This document shows positions 25,578 to 33,191 of a stretch of DNA of 64,000 bases, one piece after another. The DNA lies in NCBI GenBank assembly GCA_039184865.1, contig JBCDAV010000001.1, forward strand, positions 227,241 through 291,240, given 5' to 3'. The position numbers and the translations under genes were made by a program. Every line of letters begins with the position of its first letter. Position 1 is the stretch's first letter. The stretch comes from Thermohalobaculum sp039184865 (lineage in GTDB: Bacteria; Pseudomonadota; Alphaproteobacteria; Rhodobacterales; Rhodobacteraceae). The notes beneath the pieces were generated by a model. It was not told the origin of the DNA, did no database searches, and saw only the letters and a program-made list of their open reading frames with translations.

Positions 25578-26570
25578 ATGGCCCTGCCGCCCATCCTGTC
25601 GAACCTGCGCATCCCCGCGTTCGGTGCGCCCCTGTTCATCATCCAGCACCCCGAACTGGTCATCGCCCAGTGCAAGGCCGGGATCGTCGGCTGCTTCCCG
25701 GCGCTGAATGCGCGTGAGCCCGAGGGCGAGCCGCCGCTGCTCGACGCCTGGCTGACGCACATCAAGGAAGAGCTCGACCGCCACAATCAGGCGAACCCGG
25801 ACAATCCGGCGGCACCTTACGCGGTCAACCAGATCGTCCACCGCTCGAACGCGCGGCTGCAGCGCGACATGGAGATCTGCGTCAAGCACGAGGTCCCGAT
25901 CTATGTGACCTCTCTCGGCGCGCGCGAGGAAATCTATCAGGCCGCACACTCCTATGGCGGGATCTGTCTGCACGACATCATCAACAACGATTTTGCAAAG
26001 AAGGCGATCTCGAAGGGCGCGGACGGGCTGGTTGCTGTGGCGGCCGGTGCCGGAGGTCATGCGGGCTCGACATCGCCGTTCGCCCTGATGCAGGAGATTC
26101 GCGAGTGGTTCGACGGGCCGCTGCTCTGTTCGGGCTCGATCGCGACCGGTGACGGTGTGCTCGCGGCCGAAGCCATGGGTGCCGACCTCGCCTATATCGG
26201 CACGGCCTTCATCGCGACCGAGGAGGCCAACGCCCACCCCGAGTACAAGCAGATGCTGGTCGAGTGCACGTCGAAGGACATCATCTATTCCAGCCTGTTT
26301 ACCGGTGTCTGGGGCAACTACCTGAAGCCCTCGATCGCGCGCGCGGGCATGGACCCTGACAATCTGCCGGAAAGCGACCCGACCAAGATGGACTTTTCGT
26401 CAGGCTCCTCGAAGCCGAAAAGCTGGAAGGAAATCTGGGGCTCTGGCCAGGGCATCAACGCGATCAAGGAGGTGGTGTCCACGGCAGCCATGGTCGACCG
26501 GCTCGAGAGCGAATATCTGGCTGCACGCGAGCGGCTGGGTCTCGCATCGGTGAGAGCGGCCGCCGAGTGA
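25578..26570 (+). CDS. Nitronate monooxygenase-like flavoprotein
   Basis: A 330-residue FMN TIM-barrel. It has the family N-terminal PAFGAPLFIIQHPELVIAQC, the phosphate loop VAVAAGAGGHAG with the active-site His, and CSGSIATGDGVLAAEAMGAD followed by YIGTAFIATEEA at the C-terminal phosphate site. Although named after nitronate oxidation, many relatives in acyl-CoA operons act as enoyl reductases or have unknown roles. It sits 9 bp after the ligase gene. Followed by a 299-bp gap. Confidence 0.87.
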   Translation: MALPPILSNLRIPAFGAPLFIIQHPELVIAQCKAGIVGCFPALNAREPEGEPPLLDAWLTHIKEELDRHNQANPDNPAAPYAVNQIVHRSNARLQRDMEICVKHEVPIYVTSLGAREEIYQAAHSYGGICLHDIINNDFAKKAISKGADGLVAVAAGAGGHAGSTSPFALMQEIREWFDGPLLCSGSIATGDGVLAAEAMGADLAYIGTAFIATEEANAHPEYKQMLVECTSKDIIYSSLFTGVWGNYLKPSIARAGMDPDNLPESDPTKMDFSSGSSKPKSWKEIWGSGQGINAIKEVVSTAAMVDRLESEYLAARERLGLASVRAAAE

Positions 26571-26869
26571 AATTGATCTGCCTGCGGTCCCGATGACGGG
26601 GTCGTGGGCTTTCCCCCTCCGTTGATCTGGCAGTCCGAGGTCGCGGCGTTGCGGCCGAAGGTTAGCCCCGTTTTCTCAGCAACGACCGAGCGGGTCTCCG
26701 CGCCCCTTTATCTATGGTCAATTCCTCCGCTTCGGTTGATCCGGTCCGGCCTGGCACGAACGCAACCATGATATTGTCCTGACCCCTCTGGACGGCGCGC
26801 GCCACCCGCCGCATGGATACGCGGCATGCGCATGGGCCGGTATCCTGCCGGTCGTTGTGGGAGGACAGC
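26571..26869. other. 299-bp non-coding gap
   Basis: I see no convincing gene. The stretch holds short GC-rich dyads (around 26586-26612) that may form weak hairpins after the flavoprotein gene. A GGGAGG ribosome site at the right end serves the DUF35 gene. A new promoter in this gap would split the cluster into two transcription units, but no clear -35/-10 pair was found. Confidence 0.4.
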
Positions 26870-27229
26870 ATGGGACCGGAAGCCCAGTTCAAGGCGTATC
26901 TCGCCGACGGCAAGTTCATGATCCAGCGCTCGGCCTCGACCGGGCGCTACGTGTTCTACCCGCGAAAATTCATTCCCGGCACAGGCGAGGACGATCTCGA
27001 ATGGGTCGAGGCACAGGGCACCGGCACGGTCCATTCGACCACCGTCAACCGCCGCTCGCCCGAAAAGGGCGGCACCTTCAACGTCGCGCTGATCGATCTC
27101 GATGAAGGCGTCCGCATGCTGTCACGCGTTGTTGGCATGGCGCCCGAAGACGTCTCGATCGGGCTGAAAGTCCGGGCAACCATCGGAGAGCTCCACGGCG
27201 AGCCCGCGGTGATGTGGGAGGCGGCGTGA
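26870..27229 (+). CDS. DUF35 (OB-fold) protein without zinc-ribbon cysteines
   Basis: A 119-residue protein starting MGPEAQFKAYLADGKF. The start at 26870 is chosen for its GGGAGG site. The order helix, ribbon, OB-fold is typical: GKFMIQRSASTGRYVFYPR takes the place of the rubredoxin-like knuckle but contains no cysteine, then EWVEAQGTGTVHSTTVNRR and GLKVRATIGELHGEPAV form the barrel. The protein is entirely cysteine-free. DUF35 proteins act as obligate partners of thiolase-like proteins, and here its stop overlaps the start of such a gene (TGATG), so the two probably form a complex. Confidence 0.87.
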   Translation: MGPEAQFKAYLADGKFMIQRSASTGRYVFYPRKFIPGTGEDDLEWVEAQGTGTVHSTTVNRRSPEKGGTFNVALIDLDEGVRMLSRVVGMAPEDVSIGLKVRATIGELHGEPAVMWEAA

Positions 27230-28383
27230 TGGCATCGGACATGGCTCATCTGCGCGGCAAGACCGCGTGCGTCGGGGCAGCGGCCTGGGGATGCGGCGAG
27301 CAGCCGGGATGGAGCTCGCTCGAGATCATGGGCCAGAACGCACGTCTTGCTCTGGCCGATGCCGGTTTGACGATCGCCGATGTCGACGGCGTCTGGGCGG
27401 CGACGGCGGTCCACGCGATGCCCTCGATGTCGCTGGCCGAGCACCTCGGCATCGTGCCGAAATATTCCTCGGGCTCGAACATCGGCGGGTCGTCCTTCAT
27501 GTCCCACGTCCTGGACGCGGCATTGCATCTTGATGCCGGGCTGATCGACGTCGCGCTCATCGCCTATGGTTCGAACCAGCGCACGCAGGGCGGATTTCGC
27601 TCGGCATCCGAGCCGGTTCCGTTCGAGTCGCAATACGATGTGCGACTGCCGATCAACGCCTATGCGCTGGCGGCAGCCCGCTACATGCACGAGTTCGGCG
27701 CAACGCGCGCGCATCTGGCCGAGGTCGCCGTGGCAGCACGGGGCTGGGCGTCGCACAATCCCGAAGCCTTCACCCGCGATCCGATCACCGTCGACGATGT
27801 TCTTGGCGCGCGGATGATCTCGGACCCGCTCGGCAAGCTCGATTGCTGTCTTGTCACCGATGGCGGCGGCGCGCTGGTCATGGTGCGCGCGGACCGGGCG
27901 GCGGACCACGCGAAACCGATCTATCTGCTTGGCGCGGGCATGGCGCATGATCACCGCATGATCTCGGAGATGCCGACACTGACGACCACCTGCGCAGTCG
28001 AAGCGGGCGAGCGGGCCTTTGCGATGGCGGGCATGGGCCCGGGCGACATGCAAACGGTCCAGCTTTACGATGCCTTCACCATCAACACAGTCCTGTTCCT
28101 CGAGGATCTCGGCTTCTGCGCCAAGGGCGAAGGCAAGGATTTTGTCGGCGGCGGTCACATCGCGCCCGGTGGCGGATTGCCGGTCAACACCAATGGCGGC
28201 GGGCTCTCGTGCGTGCATCCGGGCATGTACGGATTGTTCGTCCTGATCGAGGCGATCAGGCAGTGTCGCGGCGCCGCACCCGGCTTGCAGATACCTGACG
28301 CGACGGTAAGTCTGGCACACGGAAACGGCGGGGTGCTATCCTCGCAGGTGACGACGATCTGGGGCACGGCAGACGCTCTATAG
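27229..28383 (+). CDS. Thiolase-like protein lacking the nucleophilic cysteine (Ltp2-type aldolase?)
   Basis: A 384-residue thiolase-fold protein of the SCP2-thiolase/acetyl-CoA acetyltransferase group. Where thiolases carry the nucleophile, this one reads SGSNIGGSSFMSH (Ser88, Ser89), so no thiolase chemistry is expected. The C-terminal GGGLSCVHPGMYGLF replaces the GHP-G loop. Tyr280 in QLYDAFTINTVLFLED and Tyr334 in HPGMYG occupy places reminiscent of the catalytic tyrosines reported for the Ltp2-DUF35 retro-aldolase of steroid side-chain degradation. Coupled to the DUF35 gene, it probably cleaves or forms a beta-hydroxyacyl-CoA C-C bond. The aldolase role is inference. Confidence 0.82.
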   Translation: MASDMAHLRGKTACVGAAAWGCGEQPGWSSLEIMGQNARLALADAGLTIADVDGVWAATAVHAMPSMSLAEHLGIVPKYSSGSNIGGSSFMSHVLDAALHLDAGLIDVALIAYGSNQRTQGGFRSASEPVPFESQYDVRLPINAYALAAARYMHEFGATRAHLAEVAVAARGWASHNPEAFTRDPITVDDVLGARMISDPLGKLDCCLVTDGGGALVMVRADRAADHAKPIYLLGAGMAHDHRMISEMPTLTTTCAVEAGERAFAMAGMGPGDMQTVQLYDAFTINTVLFLEDLGFCAKGEGKDFVGGGHIAPGGGLPVNTNGGGLSCVHPGMYGLFVLIEAIRQCRGAAPGLQIPDATVSLAHGNGGVLSSQVTTIWGTADAL

Positions 28384-28393
28384 GGAGACGGTC

Positions 28394-29593
28394 ATGGACC
28401 TGAGTTATTCGACAGACGAATTGGCGTTTCAGGCTGAGGTGCGCCAGTGGCTTGCGGACGAACTGCGCCCGGCGCTGGCCGACAAGGTCAAGACCGGCAA
28501 GCGCCTGACCCGCGAAGACCATCTCGAATGGCACGCGATGCTGCGCAACAAGGGCTGGCTGGCGCAGATGTGGCCGGTCGAGCATGGCGGCACCGGCTGG
28601 TCGGCTGCGCAGAAGAGCATCTTCGACGAGGAGATCGTTCGCGCGGGCGCGCCGCGTGTCTCGCCCTTCGGCCTGAACATGCTTGGCCCGGTGCTGATCA
28701 AATATGGCAGCGAGGCGCAGAAGGACTATTATCTGCCGCGCATCCTGAACGATGAGGATTTCTGGTGTCAGGGCTACTCGGAACCGGGTGCCGGCTCGGA
28801 CCTCGCGTCGCTGAAGACCAAGGCGGTCAAGGATGGCGACGAGTGGGTCATCAACGGCCAGAAAACCTGGACGACATTCGCCCACTTTGCGGATCACATC
28901 TTCTGTCTCTGTCGGACTGATCCGAACGCTGCCAAACCGCAGGAGGGGATCAGCTTCATCCTGGTGCCGATGAACTTGCCCGGCGTCGAGGTTCGGCCGA
29001 TTTACACGCTGGAAGGCGAGCACGAGGTCAACGAGGTATTCCTCACCGATGTTCGGGTACCGCTCGAGAACATCGTCGGCGAGGAGAACAAGGGCTGGAC
29101 GCTCGCAAAGTACCTCCTGACCTTCGAGCGAACCGGCATCGCGAATGTCGGGAATTCGAAGAACCAGATCGCCGGGATCAAGTCTGCTGCCGCGACCGTC
29201 AAGAAGAATGGACGCCCGCTGCTCGAAGATCCTGCTTTTGCCGCGAAGCTCGGGACGCTCGAAATCGATCTCAAGGCGCTGGAGGTCTTCAACAACCGCA
29301 CGGTTGCCGCTGCCGGGGCCGGCAAGGCACCGGGCGCGGAAAGCTCGCTCCTGAAGATCAAGGGCACGCAGATCCTGCAGGAAGGCAACGACATCATGCG
29401 GCGCGTCTGCGGGCCCTATGCGACGCCGGACCTGCCCGAGGCGTTCGACGAGGGTTGGAATGGTGAAGCGCCGGGCCCCGATTTCGCGCTTCGGGCGGCA
29501 CGCAAGTACTTCAACAACCGCAAGACGTCGATTTACGGCGGATCGAACGAGATCCAGCGTAACATCGTCGCCAAGCATGTGCTCGGCTTCTGA
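28394..29593 (+). CDS. Acyl-CoA dehydrogenase, subunit-type 1
   Basis: A 399-residue flavoprotein starting MDLSYSTDELAFQAEVRQWL. It has the FAD/substrate signature GYSEPGAGSDLASLKTKA and the C-terminal KTSIYGGSNEIQRNIVAKHVLGF region in family order. The position that is Glu in short/medium-chain enzymes (YEG-type motif) is Gly here (YGG), so the catalytic base must come from elsewhere or from the partner subunit. It lies 10 bp after the thiolase-like gene. Together with the second dehydrogenase it resembles two-gene heteromeric enzymes (ChsE1/ChsE2 type). Confidence 0.9.
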   Translation: MDLSYSTDELAFQAEVRQWLADELRPALADKVKTGKRLTREDHLEWHAMLRNKGWLAQMWPVEHGGTGWSAAQKSIFDEEIVRAGAPRVSPFGLNMLGPVLIKYGSEAQKDYYLPRILNDEDFWCQGYSEPGAGSDLASLKTKAVKDGDEWVINGQKTWTTFAHFADHIFCLCRTDPNAAKPQEGISFILVPMNLPGVEVRPIYTLEGEHEVNEVFLTDVRVPLENIVGEENKGWTLAKYLLTFERTGIANVGNSKNQIAGIKSAAATVKKNGRPLLEDPAFAAKLGTLEIDLKALEVFNNRTVAAAGAGKAPGAESSLLKIKGTQILQEGNDIMRRVCGPYATPDLPEAFDEGWNGEAPGPDFALRAARKYFNNRKTSIYGGSNEIQRNIVAKHVLGF

Positions 29594-29714
29594 CTTCGAT
29601 CAGCGACAGAGCGCCTACACGATTGTCAGGGCGGGGTTCGGTCCCTTCCCTTCAAAGACCGGCGACACGATCGTCCACGGGTCGCGCAAACAATTATGAA
29701 CGGGGATAGCCCAG

Positions 29715-30839
29715 ATGGACTTCGAACTGTCCGAAGAACGACAGATGCTCAAGGACACCGCTGAACGGTTCATACGCGAGCAGTATCCGATCGAAAAACG
29801 GCACGCAGCCACCAAGTCGGACACGGGCTACGACCCAGAGATGTGGACCTCGTTTTGCGAGTTGGGACTAGCGGGCGCGCTCGTGTCGGCCGATGCGGGC
29901 GGCTTCGGGGGCACCGGCGAAGACATCGCGCTCGTGTTCGAGGCTCTGGGTCGCGGCATCGTCGTCGAGCCCTTCCTGCCAACCCTGCTGGCAACGACGG
30001 TTCTCGCCGAGACCGGTAGGACGGAACTCGTCGAATCCGCGATGGAGGGCCAGGTCCAGCTTGCCTTCGCGCATTCCGAGCCGAACGCCTACTACACCCC
30101 GACCCACGTTGAGGTTACCGCGCAAGACGAGGGCGGCTGGTTGCTGTCGGGCCGCAAGTCGGTCGTGATCAACGGGGCGACCGCGGACCACCTGATCGTC
30201 ACTGCCCGCGTAGCTGGAGACGTTGCAACCTCCGACGGGCTCGGCCTCTTTCTCGTGGATCGGACGGCTGATGGCGTTTCCGTCGACGATCATCAAAGCA
30301 TCGACGGTCCGCATGTCGCCGAGATCACCTTTGAAGGAGCCAGGGCGGAAGCCCTCGGGTCGCCGGGGCAGGATTGGCCGTTGATCGAGAAGGCACTGTC
30401 CGCCGGGGCGCTTGCTGTCTCGGCAGAAGCACTTGGCGCGATGGATGTCGCCAAGGACATGACGGTCGACTACCTGAAAGAACGAAAGCAGTTCGGCAAG
30501 GCAATCGGCGCCAACCAGGTCCTGCAGCACCGCATGGTCGACATGCTGCTCGAGCTGGAACAGGCCCGCTCGGCCGTAATGCTCGCGGCGAACTCCTTCG
30601 AAGCCGACCGTGACACCCGCGAACTGAACGTGTCCGCGGCGAAGAACCTCGTCGGACGTGCCGGACGGCTGATCGCAGAGGAGTCGATTCAGATGCACGG
30701 CGGGGTCGCCATGACCTGGGAGTGGCCCTTGCCGCACTACTCCAAGCGCATCATCATGATCGATCATCTTTTCGGCGACGTGGATCACCATCTCGAGCGT
30801 TTCATCGAGATCGGCAAAAAGATTGAGCACGGGGGTTGA
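29715..30839 (+). CDS. Acyl-CoA dehydrogenase, subunit-type 2
   Basis: A 374-residue flavoprotein starting MDFELSEERQMLKDTAERF. The middle domain is divergent (QDEGGWLLSGRKSVVINGA replaces the usual S-x-P-x-x-G-S-D stretch), while the C-terminal QMHGGVAMTWEWPLPHYSKR is well conserved among small subunits of heteromeric dehydrogenases. A 121-bp gap separates it from the first dehydrogenase. The two are paralogous in fold but clearly different, arguing for an alpha2beta2 enzyme for a bulky acyl-CoA such as a ring or steroid side-chain thioester. Confidence 0.88.
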   Translation: MDFELSEERQMLKDTAERFIREQYPIEKRHAATKSDTGYDPEMWTSFCELGLAGALVSADAGGFGGTGEDIALVFEALGRGIVVEPFLPTLLATTVLAETGRTELVESAMEGQVQLAFAHSEPNAYYTPTHVEVTAQDEGGWLLSGRKSVVINGATADHLIVTARVAGDVATSDGLGLFLVDRTADGVSVDDHQSIDGPHVAEITFEGARAEALGSPGQDWPLIEKALSAGALAVSAEALGAMDVAKDMTVDYLKERKQFGKAIGANQVLQHRMVDMLLELEQARSAVMLAANSFEADRDTRELNVSAAKNLVGRAGRLIAEESIQMHGGVAMTWEWPLPHYSKRIIMIDHLFGDVDHHLERFIEIGKKIEHGG

Positions 30840-30915
30840 AAACCGGTTGCTAAAAACCAAATTGACATTTATAACGAAGCGAGACGTTTGGATTTAGACG
30901 AAAACGGAGACCACG

Positions 30916-31485
30916 ATGTTCAAGATGATAGTTCCAGTCGTCGCGGTTGCGCTCACCGCACCCGCGATTGCCTTCGCAGGCCCCGAGTACTCGGCGCAGG
31001 ATATCGAGAAGCACTTCACGACGCCTGCCAATGTCAACCTCGAGTGCCCGGTGGGCGAGATCTGCCTCCCGAAGAAACCGCGCGGCGTCTGCGTCGGCAC
31101 GGCCTCGAAGTGCGGCCGCGAGGAAGTCGCGACGGCAACCGCTGCACCGTCGGCCTTTGACCTGCTCATCACGTTCCAGCTCGGATCGGACCGGCTCAGT
31201 CCGCAGGCTCAGGAGAACCTGGCCGAGTTTGCACGCGCGCTGAACGGTGACGCGCTGAAGAGTGCCGTGTTCAACGTTGACGGACACACCGACGCAAGCG
31301 GCTCGAACGATTTCAACATGTCGCTGTCGCAGCGTCGTGCGGCCTCGGTGGTGAGCTACCTGGAAGAACTGGGCGTCGACCGCAGTCGCCTGAAGGCGCA
31401 GGGCTTCGGTGAAACCTCGCCACGGGCCGACGATCCGTTCGCTGCGATCAACCGGCGCGTCGAGGCAACGGTGCGCGTCCGCTGA
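30916..31485 (+). CDS. OmpA-like protein, copy 1 of 3
   Basis: A 189-residue exported protein. The signal peptide MFKMIVPVVAVALTAPAIAF is cut near residue 21 (AFA). The mature start EYSAQDIEKHF is shared with the two following genes, then comes a cysteine module (Cys44, Cys50, Cys59, Cys66) that probably forms two disulfides. The OmpA C-terminal domain (about 81-189) carries VDGHTDASGSNDFNMSLSQ and the R-R pair that bind peptidoglycan. No beta-barrel is present, so it is a periplasmic peptidoglycan-binding protein rather than a porin. A GC-rich hairpin follows the gene. Confidence 0.9.
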   Translation: MFKMIVPVVAVALTAPAIAFAGPEYSAQDIEKHFTTPANVNLECPVGEICLPKKPRGVCVGTASKCGREEVATATAAPSAFDLLITFQLGSDRLSPQAQENLAEFARALNGDALKSAVFNVDGHTDASGSNDFNMSLSQRRAASVVSYLEELGVDRSRLKAQGFGETSPRADDPFAAINRRVEATVRVR

Positions 31486-31498
31486 TCAGAGGGTGATT

Positions 31499-31516
31499 CG
31501 GCGCCTCCGGGCGCCG
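31499..31516 (+). terminator. Hairpin after OmpA-like copy 1
   Basis: CGGCGCC (31499-31505) pairs with GGCGCCG (31510-31516) around a TCCG tetraloop, 14 bp after the stop. The T-tract downstream is weak. With the 190-bp gap that follows, it suggests copy 2 has its own promoter. Confidence 0.45.
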
Positions 31517-31705
31517 GAAGCTTTCCGCGATGTCAGATTGTGCGGAGAAGCCTGTGCAATTTCAGCAGAAAAAATCTCTTTCTGACATTGTTAGTGATGT
31601 ATGTTACAGTTTCACCCGTGGAGTTGTGTAAGATCGGCCGCAAGCCCAGTGGATGGGGCTTCCGACCTAAACCGGACTGCTTGAAGTTTGCGAAAGGGGA
31701 CTGAG

Positions 31706-32281
31706 ATGATCAAGAAAGTATTCACGGCTTGTGCGTTGGTCGTAGCACTGCCCGCCATGGCAATGGCCCAGGCGCAGTACTCGGCAAGCGACATTGAAAA
31801 GCATTTTGTTGCGCCTCAGGAAGAGGCTGCGGCCCAGGATTGCCCGGCAGGCAGCATCTGCCTCCCGAAAAAGAAGAGCCGCGGCGTCTGCATTGGCTCG
31901 GCCTCGAAGTGCGGCAAGAAGCAGCCGACCGTCAAAGCGGACGCCGGTGGTTTCGATCTGCTGATCACATTCGAGCTCGGCTCGGATCGCCTGAGCTCGC
32001 AGGCTGAACAGAACCTGCGCGAGTTCGCCAAGGCGATGACGCGCGACAGCCTGAAGCACATCAGCTTCAACGTCGACGGCCACACCGATGCCAGCGGTTC
32101 GGACAGCTACAACATGACCTTGTCGCAGCGTCGCGCCTCGTCGGTCGTGCGCTTCCTTGAAGCTGCCGGTGTCGAGCGCAGCCGCCTCGAGGCACGCGGT
32201 CATGGCGAGACGGCGCCGCGCGATGCCGATCCGTTCGCGGCAATCAACCGCCGCGTCGAAGCGACCGTTCGCGTCCAGTAA
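31706..32281 (+). CDS. OmpA-like protein, copy 2 of 3
   Basis: A 191-residue paralogue of the preceding gene. The start at 31706 (MIKKVFTACALVVALPAMAM) follows GAAAGGGGA and gives a normal signal peptide ending near AMAQA. Residues QYSASDIEKHF, the cysteine module (Cys46, Cys52, Cys62, Cys69) and the OmpA domain with VDGHTDASGSDSYNMTLSQ follow in the same order. The AT-rich 31560-31620 stretch upstream probably holds its promoter. A strong terminator follows. Confidence 0.9.
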   Translation: MIKKVFTACALVVALPAMAMAQAQYSASDIEKHFVAPQEEAAAQDCPAGSICLPKKKSRGVCIGSASKCGKKQPTVKADAGGFDLLITFELGSDRLSSQAEQNLREFAKAMTRDSLKHISFNVDGHTDASGSDSYNMTLSQRRASSVVRFLEAAGVERSRLEARGHGETAPRDADPFAAINRRVEATVRVQ

Positions 32282-32309
32282 CGCGACACGCGACCTATCC
32301 CAGACCCTG

Positions 32310-32347
32310 ACGGGCGTCGGCATGGCCGGCGCCCGTTCGCTTTTTTT
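32310..32347 (+). terminator. Rho-independent terminator after OmpA-like copy 2
   Basis: ACGGGCG (32310-32316) pairs with CGCCCGT (32330-32336), closely followed by seven T residues (32341-32347). This is the clearest plus-strand intrinsic terminator in the window and shows copies 2 and 3 are separate transcription units. Confidence 0.75.
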
Positions 32348-32467
32348 GCGAGTTCCGCATGCTCCGCATTTGCGCGGCCATGCTCTCGCGCGACGGTCGA
32401 AGTCTCAGATCACAATCTCCTGAAATCTCGCTCGCGCCTTGATTGGGTCTTGCATTCCATCCTCTAA

Positions 32468-32487
32468 ATGCCAATATGGCATATAAG
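32468..32487 (+). promoter_or_regulatory. Palindrome overlapping a -10-like TATAAG before copy 3
   Basis: ATGCCA (32468-32473) and TGGCAT (32477-32482) form an inverted repeat with an ATA centre; TATAAG (32482-32487) overlaps its right end, 28 bp before the ATG of the third OmpA-like gene. A dimeric repressor or activator bound here would sit on the core promoter. Neither of the other two copies has this palindrome. Confidence 0.5.
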
Positions 32488-32515
32488 ATAGATTGAACGA
32501 GGAAAGGAATGAGTC

Positions 32516-33073
32516 ATGTTTAAGGAATTGGTCGTTGCCGCCGCTTTGATCGCCCTCCCGCTCGGCGCTCAGGCGCAGCCGGCGTATTCAGCGCAGGACA
32601 TCGAAAAGTTCTTCGAACCGGGTATGGAGTGCGAACCGGGCAAGCCGTGCCTGCCGAAGAATCAGACCCGGGCGGTCTGCGTCGGCACCGCGAGTGTCTG
32701 TAATTCGAAGGACACCGCCGCCGCCGCCGTTGATCCCGGCGGGTTCGACATGCTCATTACGTTCGAGCTCGGTTCGGATCGGCTGAGTTCCACCGCAAAA
32801 GAAAATCTTGCTGAGTTCGCAAAGGCGTTGAACGGAACGTCTCTCAAGGATGCGCGGTTCAATATCGACGGCCACACGGACGCACGAGGCGGCGATATCT
32901 ACAATCTCGATCTGTCGAACCGCCGCGCCGCGTCGGTCGTCAGCTATCTTGAAGAACTGGGCGTCTCGCGCGCGCGTCTGAATGCCAGCGGATTCGGCGA
33001 GTCAAAGCCGCGTGTGAACGATCCGTTCGCCGCGATCAATCGCCGGGTCGAAGCGCGTCTGCGCATCCGCTGA
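32516..33073 (+). CDS. OmpA-like protein, copy 3 of 3
   Basis: A 185-residue paralogue with signal MFKELVVAAALIALPLGAQA, shared YSAQDIEKFF, the cysteine module (Cys39, Cys45, Cys55, Cys62) and the OmpA domain with IDGHTDARGGDIYNLDLSN. The linker between the cysteine module and the OmpA domain is short and alanine-rich. It is the most divergent copy in the loop after HTDA, which contacts peptidoglycan. It has its own candidate promoter-operator, so conditions of use may differ from copies 1 and 2. Confidence 0.9.
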   Translation: MFKELVVAAALIALPLGAQAQPAYSAQDIEKFFEPGMECEPGKPCLPKNQTRAVCVGTASVCNSKDTAAAAVDPGGFDMLITFELGSDRLSSTAKENLAEFAKALNGTSLKDARFNIDGHTDARGGDIYNLDLSNRRAASVVSYLEELGVSRARLNASGFGESKPRVNDPFAAINRRVEARLRIR

Positions 33074-33082
33074 AACATCTGA

Positions 33083-33105
33083 CCGGTCCCGTGGCGCGGG
33101 ACCGG
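33083..33105. terminator. Hairpin after OmpA-like copy 3
   Basis: CCGGTCCCG (33083-33091) and CGGGACCGG (33097-33105) form a perfect 9-bp GC-rich stem with a 5-base loop, 10 bp after the stop. No T-run follows, so termination would need Rho or the stem serves to protect the mRNA end. Confidence 0.5.
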
Positions 33106-33191
33106 ATCACCCTCACGATACTACCTGCCCGACCCTTGCGCCGGACGCCTGATCGCGTACCTCTTGCGGACCAGAGCGGAGGAGGCATCGC

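Noticed and set aside
30862..30890. TTGACA before OmpA-like copy 1 as a promoter
   Set aside because: A good -35-like hexamer at 30862, but no acceptable -10 element at 16-18 bp, so no promoter is called.
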